Shown here: piece after piece, positions 1 to 5,164 of the stretch | How the letters are laid out: every line of letters starts with the position of its first letter | How positions within the stretch are numbered: position 1 is the stretch's first letter | Origin: Candidatus Bathyarchaeota archaeon | GTDB taxonomy: Archaea > Thermoproteota > Bathyarchaeia > EX4484-135 > B24-G1 | DNA: 7,589 bases | Assembly (NCBI GenBank): GCA_003662535.1 | Contig: QMYG01000026.1 | Span: 1-7,589 of the forward strand | Reading direction: 5' to 3' | Notes under the pieces: generated by a model | Databases searched by the model: none | Told to the model about the DNA's origin: nothing | The model's input: only the letters and a program-made list of their open reading frames with translations | Program-made: the position numbers and the translations under genes

Positions 1-1
1 A

Positions 2-412
2 AGCCGTAGAGCGGAGCTCTTAGCCCCCCTAAAAATACAGGACCTCTTCGAGGAGGGCGGAATAACCATAGATATGAACAAGTGTTGGGGTGTTGAGTGC
101 AAAATCTGCATAGATCTGTGCCCGACGAATGCGCTCTACTGGCGTATGGGGAAGGTTGCGGTTACCGAAGAGCTGTGCCTCCACTGCTTAGCTTGCGTTC
201 TTAACTGCATTGTGGATGACTGCATCCATGTGTGGCGTCTACGTCCAGACGGGACGAGGGAGGAGTACAGCAAGCCGAGGGACGTCCTCATGCTGGTGAA
301 GAGGCTGAATTCAAAAAAGTCTGTGGACATGACGAAGAAGAGGTTCCCGACGCTTGAGGCATACCTGAGGCGTTATAGACCCCTGCTCAGGAGGTTATTC
401 CCTACTAGGTAG
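2..412 (+). CDS. 2x[4Fe-4S] ferredoxin-like protein, 5'-partial
   Basis: The first ATG is at 74, but the frame stays open upstream to base 2 and reads a peptide ending GGITID just before that Met, a usual lead-in to a ferredoxin fold. I therefore treat the gene as beginning outside the window and the ATG at 74 as internal. Counting from that Met, cluster motif 1 is C4-X4-C9-X2-C12-X3-C16-Pro, with two extra residues between the first two cysteines compared with the classic CX2CX2CX3CP. Motif 2 is C35-X2-C38-X2-C41-X3-C45 without a following Pro, and a ninth cysteine, C50, comes soon after. Two [4Fe-4S] clusters are expected. The last 40 or so residues are strongly basic (many Arg/Lys, ending FPTR) and match no domain I recognise. 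The gene converges on the ACDS operon, whose CODH uses ferredoxin, so an electron-carrier role there is possible. It could equally be a small subunit or the C-terminal part of another redox enzyme encoded to the left. Confidence 0.8.
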   Translation, partial: SRRAELLAPLKIQDLFEEGGITIDMNKCWGVECKICIDLCPTNALYWRMGKVAVTEELCLHCLACVLNCIVDDCIHVWRLRPDGTREEYSKPRDVLMLVKRLNSKKSVDMTKKRFPTLEAYLRRYRPLLRRLFPTR

Positions 413-503
413 ACTGTAAAAGTGGAGCTTGATGCGGACTGACAAAAACTCCAAAATTTTTTGTGAAGCTCCGAAAAAGCCAAAAAATGTGTAGGTTTGC
501 AGT
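413..503. terminator. Convergent intergenic region, probable bidirectional terminator
   Basis: This 91-base AT-rich gap separates the stop codons of the ferredoxin-like gene and cdhE. In the minus-strand transcript, downstream of cdhE, there are several T-tracts: T6 (complement of 482-487), T5 (474-478), T4 (453-456) and T5 (444-448). In the plus direction there is a T6 run at 457-462. A 7-base inverted repeat, GGAGCTT at 424-430 and AAGCTCC at 466-472, encloses a smaller AT-only one, CAAAAA at 443-448 and TTTTTG at 458-463. Archaeal RNA polymerase stops at U-rich tracts with little need for a hairpin, so the T-runs are the stronger evidence. No small gene is apparent here. Confidence 0.6.
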
Positions 504-1925
504 TTACTCCCCCTTGGGAGGCCACTTCTCCTTGAGGAAGTTTGGTATTCCGCTGGAGTCCATTGGGCCTACTAGGACTTCCCACCCGCTCAGCTCTTCT
601 ATTTCGCCCTTAAGCCTAGCGGCCCTGCCGGGTACGATGAGGTATCTGTGCTTCACCTTCTCCTCGATGCCGGAGTTCTTTATCGTGTCTGCTATGAGGT
701 CCGCCGTCAGCTTTCTTCCGGCGACTGCGCTTTCGACCGCTATGCCCTCGGTGTCGGCGACGAGCAGGTAGCAGTCTACGCCGGACGCCTTTATGTCAGC
801 CTCGACCGTGAAGTAGGTCAGGGCGTAGTTCGTGGTCAGCAGCACTGGTGCGTTCTCGTCCGGGGAGCCGAAAACCTTCAACCCAGCCTCGACAGCCACA
901 GGCTTCCTCGGGTCCGTGTAGATGTTTGCCCTCAGTATGACGACGGGTAGGAGCGCCCAGCCTTCGAGGCTGTGCATGATAACGATGTCTGCGTACCTGA
1001 GTATGAGCATCGCAGTCAGGCAGGCCTCCTTCCACGCCAACACCTCCTTAGGAAGCCCAGCGTTAGCCTCGACAGTCCAAGTGGTTATCGGCGTCCCCAT
1101 AATCGGAAAGCCGAAAAGCTCGTCCTCCTCCCTGCAGGCGGCACGCCTAATCATCGTGAAGTTATTTATCGTGTCCGACAGCCCCTCGCCGGGGAACGTG
1201 CCCGGGTCCAAGACGATGTCCTCCACGCCGTACTCCAGCATCGTCTTAACCATGCTCCTCAGGAGCTTCAGGTCGTTGGGGGCGAAAACGACGAGCGGAC
1301 AGTCATATTTGAGGGCGAGCTCAGCCATGTCCCGCCAGTTCTCCTTCGTCGCCGCGTAGATGAGGGGCCTCCTGTTCTTCGCGACCTCCAGGCCTGCCTC
1401 CATCACCTTTGGGTCGAAGCTGCACAGCACTAGGGGCAGTTTGGTCGTGTCCATGACCCTGGCCACTGCGTCCCTGAACTTCTCGGGGTCTCCTGACGTG
1501 GAGCGGACGGCGATCATGTCTAGGGTTAGGTTCATGCCTATGTAGTCGTAGAGGAAGCCGTTTACTGCGTCTACCCTCTTCATGACCTCCTCCCATGGCA
1601 TTTCGTCCGTTACGTCTATGGCGATGGCTGTTGGGTTGTGGTAGGTGAGTTCGTGCCTGTACATGACGAGTTTTCCGCCGATTTTTACGGCTGTGTCCCC
1701 TGTTCCGATTGTGATCTCCTTTATTGGTGGCTTGAGGAGTTCCCAGAGCTTCTGGTAGGCCGCCCTGTATTCTGGCTTCAGCAGGGGTTTGCATTCCTCT
1801 AGGCGTGCTTCACGGTTCACCAGCTTCACTGCGAAGGCCATGCAGTTCTCTTCTCCACACTCACCGCAGTTCGTTCTCGGAAGCAGTTCATAAACTTCTA
1901 TCGGGCTTATCTCCTTCTTGGACAA
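504..1925 (-). CDS. cdhE: ACDS gamma subunit, corrinoid iron-sulfur protein large subunit
   Basis: CdhE (AcsC in bacteria) is the large subunit of the corrinoid iron-sulfur protein. It binds a [4Fe-4S] cluster and, through its C-terminal domain, a corrinoid that shuttles the methyl group between a tetrahydropterin and the A-cluster of CdhC. The 473-residue product is of normal family length. The N-terminal cluster motif C20-X2-C23-X4-C28-X16-C45 is the family signature. A TIM-barrel region follows (about 95-315). The corrinoid-binding C-terminal domain (about 325-465) includes TTNYALTYFTVEADI near 364-378 and GPMDSSGIPNFL near 453-464. The start is TTG. The next Met is residue 29, inside the Fe-S motif, so a later Met start would destroy the cluster. 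GGAGGG at 1933-1938 sits 7 bases upstream of the TTG. It is the last gene of the operon, 14 bases after cdhD, and ends with TAA just before T-tracts. Confidence 0.96.
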   Translation of the reverse strand: MSKKEISPIEVYELLPRTNCGECGEENCMAFAVKLVNREARLEECKPLLKPEYRAAYQKLWELLKPPIKEITIGTGDTAVKIGGKLVMYRHELTYHNPTAIAIDVTDEMPWEEVMKRVDAVNGFLYDYIGMNLTLDMIAVRSTSGDPEKFRDAVARVMDTTKLPLVLCSFDPKVMEAGLEVAKNRRPLIYAATKENWRDMAELALKYDCPLVVFAPNDLKLLRSMVKTMLEYGVEDIVLDPGTFPGEGLSDTINNFTMIRRAACREEDELFGFPIMGTPITTWTVEANAGLPKEVLAWKEACLTAMLILRYADIVIMHSLEGWALLPVVILRANIYTDPRKPVAVEAGLKVFGSPDENAPVLLTTNYALTYFTVEADIKASGVDCYLLVADTEGIAVESAVAGRKLTADLIADTIKNSGIEEKVKHRYLIVPGRAARLKGEIEELSGWEVLVGPMDSSGIPNFLKEKWPPKGE

Positions 1926-1932
1926 TGGTTTT

Positions 1933-1938
1933 CCCTCC
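1933..1938 (-). promoter_or_regulatory. Shine-Dalgarno site of cdhE
   Basis: GGAGGG on the minus strand lies 7 bases before the TTG of cdhE and one base after the TAA of cdhD. It supports the TTG start and implies that ribosomes ending cdhD can reinitiate on cdhE. Confidence 0.75.
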
Positions 1939-1939
1939 G

Positions 1940-3169
1940 TTAGAGCCTTACGGAGACCCAGTTCTCGATTTCCTCAGGCTTCCCAGCCCCGTAGTTCAGC
2001 AGCTGTTTGATTATCTCCTTCATCGTTCGGACGGCTGCAGGGTGCATCATCATGAAGATGTCTGCTCCAGCCAGCAGGTGCGTTACCGCCGTGATGAGCT
2101 CCCAGGCCGGGCCCCTAAGCTCCCTCGGGCCCCACTGGGGGCCGAGGTCCTTCTCCTTCATCCAGGCCTCCCTAGCAGCCCAAGCGTTTGTTCCTGCGCA
2201 GACGAGCGGGTGCGGTAGCTCCGGGTCTCCCATGAGTGCCGCCAGCCTAGCCCTCTCGAAGATGGTGAAGGAGTATTCGATGCCGTAGCCGAGGGCCGCT
2301 GTGGTTGGGTCCATCACGATGTTCTCCTTCGGGATAAACTCGTAGAGCTTCCTGTTCAGCTCCCTAGCCATGTTCAGCTCTATCGGGGTGAAGGCTAGGG
2401 CTATGTGGCCTGACTCCTTCAGCATCTTCCCAGCCCTGTCCAAATCCATGTCTAGGGTTATAGTGCTCAAAATCAGCCTCTCGCCTGCGGTGACCTCAGC
2501 GACCTTCTCGAAGACCTCTAAGTCCTTCTTCGGGTCTCCGCACCCGCCGACTATTATTGGGACGTCTACCGCCTGAAGCACCTCCTCAACAGTCTTTGCG
2601 GCCTCGCTTGGAGGCGTGTCCTCCCTCAGGGGGTCTGTGCTGACTAGGTGGATTGTTACCATGTCCGCTCCGAACTTCTCTACTGCTAGCCTCGCCCACT
2701 CAGCTGGGTTTCCAACCACGTCCTTCACGTGGGCTTTTAAGGCTCTGGGGAGCGGAATCTTCGTGTCGAACACGTCCAGCGATATTATCGGCGGATGCGG
2801 CGGCGCCTTTTCAAAGAGGTAGAAGGGCGGCGTCGTCTCCCCGCCGACTGTTAAGGTCTTCCCCCTAGTTCCGCCCTCGCTCTTCGTGGCGCCAATCGTC
2901 ACCTCCACTACTTTGCCCGGGTACTCCATGACGGGTGGTGTGAACTCGACCTCGATGAGTTCAGTCGGCTTCAGCACCGGTGGGGCTACCGCTGGAGCCG
3001 CAGCTGGTGCTCCAACCGGAATGACGGCTGGTGGTGGTAGGTGTATCTCCAGCTCCTCAGCTTCGATTGCGACGTCCTCGATTTCCAGCTCTTGGAATTT
3101 TGCGAGTAGTCTGAGGAAGTCTTCTGTGAAGCGTATCACCCGCTCGCCTTCGCTCTTCTCTTCAGGCAA
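1940..3169 (-). CDS. cdhD: ACDS delta subunit, corrinoid iron-sulfur protein small subunit
   Basis: CdhD (AcsD in bacteria) pairs with CdhE to form the corrinoid iron-sulfur protein and supplies a TIM barrel that faces the corrinoid. The product has 409 residues, within the usual archaeal range. Residues 1-45 form an acidic amphipathic module (RLLAKFQELEIEDVAIEAEELEI). An Ala/Pro/Val-rich linker covers about 46-66, and the barrel runs from about 85 to the end. Family landmarks include VGGCGDPKKD near 207-216 and MDPTTAALGYGIEYSFTIFERARL near 286-309. The start is TTG; the next Met is residue 82, past the linker. GGGGTGA lies 7 bases upstream of the TTG and overlaps the cdhC stop codon. A GTG at codon 11 is a less likely alternative because it lacks a comparable ribosome-binding site. 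Only 7 bases separate it from cdhC, with no cooC between, unlike Methanosarcina operons. Confidence 0.96.
   Translation of the reverse strand: MPEEKSEGERVIRFTEDFLRLLAKFQELEIEDVAIEAEELEIHLPPPAVIPVGAPAAAPAVAPPVLKPTELIEVEFTPPVMEYPGKVVEVTIGATKSEGGTRGKTLTVGGETTPPFYLFEKAPPHPPIISLDVFDTKIPLPRALKAHVKDVVGNPAEWARLAVEKFGADMVTIHLVSTDPLREDTPPSEAAKTVEEVLQAVDVPIIVGGCGDPKKDLEVFEKVAEVTAGERLILSTITLDMDLDRAGKMLKESGHIALAFTPIELNMARELNRKLYEFIPKENIVMDPTTAALGYGIEYSFTIFERARLAALMGDPELPHPLVCAGTNAWAAREAWMKEKDLGPQWGPRELRGPAWELITAVTHLLAGADIFMMMHPAAVRTMKEIIKQLLNYGAGKPEEIENWVSVRL
2972..3034 (-). other. Ala/Pro-rich linker in CdhD (residues 46-66)
   Basis: This segment encodes a run of Ala, Pro and Val with few charged residues between the acidic N-terminal module and the TIM barrel of CdhD. 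Such composition is typical of flexible interdomain tethers like those of lipoyl and biotin carriers. The role as a tether is inferred from composition. Confidence 0.7.
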
Positions 3170-3176
3170 GCGTTTT

Positions 3177-3183
3177 TCACCCC
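3177..3183 (-). promoter_or_regulatory. Shine-Dalgarno site of cdhD overlapping the cdhC stop
   Basis: The minus strand reads GGGGTGA, whose TGA is the stop codon of cdhC. It ends 7 bases before the TTG of cdhD. The overlap of stop codon and ribosome-binding site suggests coupled translation of CdhC and CdhD and decides the TTG start. Confidence 0.7.
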
Positions 3184-4622
3184 TTCTCTGAGGAGGCCGG
3201 CTTGATGATGACCTTCTCTGCGTAGATTTTTGCGTTTTTAAGTATCAGGCGTATGCCTGCTCCACCAACCGTTATTGTGGGTGCACCTACGGCGGCTGGG
3301 ACTGCCGCTGGCGCGGCCTCCGCTGGTGGTGCAGCCTCCTCGACTGCTGGTGGTGCAGCGGCCTCCTCGATTTCCTTCCAAGTCTCGACGACTGGGTGGC
3401 CCCTCTCCTTGAGGAACTGCTTCAGCTCCTCGACGTTGCTGACATCCTTCTCGGTTGCAATCTTGTCCAGCAGTTCTGGGGGAACGAAGTCCTTCACACG
3501 CTCTAGGACTTCGCTTGGAACCCAGACGACACGGCTCCATCCTCCGTGGGGCTTCCCGAACCACTCGCCTATGGCGTCCGCCTGCAGGAACTTCGGAGAC
3601 CTCATGTATTCTATGCTGATTCCGTGGAAGCCGTCTACCTGCCTTCCGCCTGCGGTTGAGTCTGCTATGGCGACGAAGGTTAGGCCGTTAACGGTTTGGC
3701 CCCTGAAGCCCCTGTGGACGATGCCGAAGCCGTTCACCTCTGGTATGTAGAAGGCGGCTGCCTCGAAGCATCCGCAGCTCGTGTGTGGGTAGCCGAAGGC
3801 GGTGTAGAGCCAAACTCTCTGGATTTCTCCGAGGGTCTTCTTCTTTATCATCTCGTTTGCACCGCTATACTCGCCTTTGACTGGGTCTAGGCATTCGCCC
3901 TTAGGTATCTCGAAGAGCGGGCCCTTCGGGTCCACTCTGGCTGCGGCTCTGGCGTCGAACCAGCTGATGGCTCCGCAGTTGCTGTAGCGCTGGGGGGTAA
4001 TCACGCACATGTGGGTTGGGGCGAAGGACTGGCAGAGGGTGCACCCGTAGAAGGTGTCTACCTCCTCGTCTTTGAGGCCTCTGGCCCTAGCGTCCCTCTC
4101 CTCGTAGACCTTCAGGGCTTCCTCATACATTTCTGCGACCTTGTCCGGGTCCGTGATGAAGGTTATCTGTATCTTCTCTATGAAGGGTAGCTCCGCCTTG
4201 AACAGCCTCACTAGGACTTTTCCTATGATGTTGAAGCTGTTTAGTCCTTTCTCGAAGGATTTCTTGCTCAGCCTGAGCCAGATGTCGTATCTCTGGTTTA
4301 GGTGCATGAAGCCCTCGATGTAGTTGCAGAACTCGTGGATTCTCCGCTCAATCACGCCCTCCAGCTCTTCCTCCACCTCTTTTCCGGCGACTTCGATGAG
4401 TATGCCGAGCGGGTGCCTGCTCCCCGGCTCCATGTCCTTAATGTCCGGGCCGATAATCGTTATCTTTCCGTCTTCTACCTCGTCCATGCTCCTTGCGCGG
4501 ACGAGCTCGAACTTCTTGTCTACCTTCGGGCCTCCCAACTCCACGTACATCTGGTTCTTTCTGATTCTCTCTCCCTCGTATATCACGCCGACGTCTACGG
4601 GTATGTCCTCAAACATCGACAT
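3177..4622 (-). CDS. cdhC: ACDS beta subunit, acetyl-CoA synthase
   Basis: CdhC forms or cleaves acetyl-CoA from CO, a corrinoid-borne methyl group and CoA at the Ni-Ni-[4Fe-4S] A-cluster. The cubane ligands C194-X2-C197-X8-C206-X9-C216 have exactly the spacing known from bacterial acetyl-CoA synthase (Cys506/509/518/528 in Moorella). The Cys-Gly-Cys motif that holds the distal nickel is C283-G-C285. At 481 residues it is the archaeal form, lacking the N-terminal domain of about 300 residues in bacterial AcsB. After the catalytic region come a Glu/Ala/Pro-rich linker (about 418-447) and a short C-terminal module (about 448-481, with LILKNAKIYAEKVIIKP). The ATG is preceded 7 bases upstream by AGGAGGGG. 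A second ATG two codons later is possible but less well spaced. It lies 2 bases after cdhB and 7 before cdhD. The stop is TGA. Confidence 0.97.
   Translation of the reverse strand: MSMFEDIPVDVGVIYEGERIRKNQMYVELGGPKVDKKFELVRARSMDEVEDGKITIIGPDIKDMEPGSRHPLGILIEVAGKEVEEELEGVIERRIHEFCNYIEGFMHLNQRYDIWLRLSKKSFEKGLNSFNIIGKVLVRLFKAELPFIEKIQITFITDPDKVAEMYEEALKVYEERDARARGLKDEEVDTFYGCTLCQSFAPTHMCVITPQRYSNCGAISWFDARAAARVDPKGPLFEIPKGECLDPVKGEYSGANEMIKKKTLGEIQRVWLYTAFGYPHTSCGCFEAAAFYIPEVNGFGIVHRGFRGQTVNGLTFVAIADSTAGGRQVDGFHGISIEYMRSPKFLQADAIGEWFGKPHGGWSRVVWVPSEVLERVKDFVPPELLDKIATEKDVSNVEELKQFLKERGHPVVETWKEIEEAAAPPAVEEAAPPAEAAPAAVPAAVGAPTITVGGAGIRLILKNAKIYAEKVIIKPASSEKG
3282..3362 (-). other. Ala/Pro-rich linker in CdhC (residues 421-447)
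   Basis: The segment encodes almost only Ala, Pro, Val and Glu between the catalytic region and the small C-terminal module of CdhC. It resembles the flexible tether in the CdhD N-terminus. The composition is directly visible; the tether function is inferred. Confidence 0.75.
3322..3359. repeat. Short direct repeat within the CdhC linker
   Basis: The 14-mer GCTGGTGGTGCAGC (plus strand) occurs at 3322-3335 and exactly again at 3346-3359, 24 bases (8 codons) apart, each followed within three bases by CTCCTCGA. It encodes the tandem EEAAAPP / EEAAPP units of the linker. It probably arose by slippage or small duplication and could vary in copy number between strains. Confidence 0.7.
3768..4043 (-). 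other. A-cluster ligand region of CdhC (Cys194 to Cys285)
   Basis: This stretch encodes the four cubane cysteines (194, 197, 206, 216) and the Cys-Gly-Cys pair (283, 285) that bind the two nickel ions. All six are present at family spacing, so the active site appears complete. Confidence 0.9.
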
Positions 4623-4624
4623 CC

Positions 4625-5164
4625 TTATTCCCCTCCTAGCTTCTCGAGGACCTCCTTAAGTCGTTTACGATATTCGTCCACGGACAGGTTTGGGAAAGAC
4701 CATGTGGCGTGTGGCTGGAAGTACCTGTCGAGCGATATTGTCTTCGTGTTTAGGGCGTAGTGCTTCAGAGAGGCCAGAATCACCCACTCCATGTAGTAGG
4801 GCATGCCGACAAAGAGCGCCAGGTCGTATTGGCCTTGGCCGTCTAGCCCCTTCCACTCCGGGTCTAGCAGCCTCTGCCCGATGTCCACGGCGGGCATCCA
4901 TGCGGCTGGGGTGTAGCCCCTGTCCACGAACTCCTTAATCGTGTGGGCTGTGGCGACGACGGGTATGTTCTTCGCCTTAGCTAGTCGAATGATGTAGTCT
5001 ATGAGCTTCTCCCCGCCGATGTCCATCTTGGCGGCTTCGTGCCCCACAACCAGTATCGGCCTCTTCGCCTTCTTCAGCAAGGCGACAACTACGTCTGACT
5101 TGGTGATGACCGAGGCTTTCACCGGGCCTGGTATCTCGGCTCTCTGCCAAGGGTCTGTTGCCAT
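4625..5164 (-). CDS. cdhB: ACDS epsilon subunit
   Basis: CdhB is the small epsilon subunit that binds CdhA in the alpha2-epsilon2 CO dehydrogenase component. It has no Fe-S cluster, and its exact role is uncertain; it has a Rossmann-like fold and has been suggested to bind flavin or assist electron transfer. The product is 179 residues, a normal length. Recognisable family features are KRPILVVGHEA near 34-44 at the first strand, IPVVATAHTIKEF near 67-79, and the C-terminal segment KTISLDRYFQPHATWSFPNL at 141-160. The ATG shares its A with the TAA stop of cdhA (TAATG), a tight translational coupling. A GGGGGGAGTGA stretch just upstream gives a ribosome-binding site about 6 bases from the start. 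It has no cysteines, as expected for a subunit without metal clusters. Confidence 0.95.
   Translation of the reverse strand: MATDPWQRAEIPGPVKASVITKSDVVVALLKKAKRPILVVGHEAAKMDIGGEKLIDYIIRLAKAKNIPVVATAHTIKEFVDRGYTPAAWMPAVDIGQRLLDPEWKGLDGQGQYDLALFVGMPYYMEWVILASLKHYALNTKTISLDRYFQPHATWSFPNLSVDEYRKRLKEVLEKLGGE
4630..4637 (-). promoter_or_regulatory. Shine-Dalgarno site of cdhC
   Basis: AGGAGGGG on the minus strand lies inside the last codons of cdhB and 7 bases before the first ATG of cdhC. It favours that ATG over the in-frame ATG two codons later. Confidence 0.75.

Noticed and set aside
74..412. ATG at 74 as the true start of the ferredoxin-like gene
   Set aside because: The Met is only three residues before the first cluster cysteine, no G-rich site is properly spaced before it, and the frame continues open upstream with ferredoxin-like sequence.
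463..771. Plus-strand open frame starting at a GTG in the intergenic region
   Set aside because: Most of it is antisense to the cdhE C-terminus, there is no ribosome-binding site, and its start lies inside the probable terminator.
922..1433. Overlapping plus-strand open frames of about 145-153 codons opposite cdhE
   Set aside because: GC-rich antisense frames of this length are expected by chance; cdhE is intact with family motifs along its whole length.
1321..1794. Minus-strand open frame of 157 codons in another frame of cdhE
   Set aside because: It lies inside cdhE on the same strand in a shifted frame, has an unnatural Arg/His/Gly/Pro-rich composition, and matches no family.
3253..3750. 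Long plus-strand open frame (165 codons) opposite cdhC
   Set aside because: It is antisense to a clearly conserved gene. Its Gly/Ala/Ser-rich start is the reverse complement of the CdhC Ala/Pro linker, and the translation shows no recognisable domain or ribosome-binding site.
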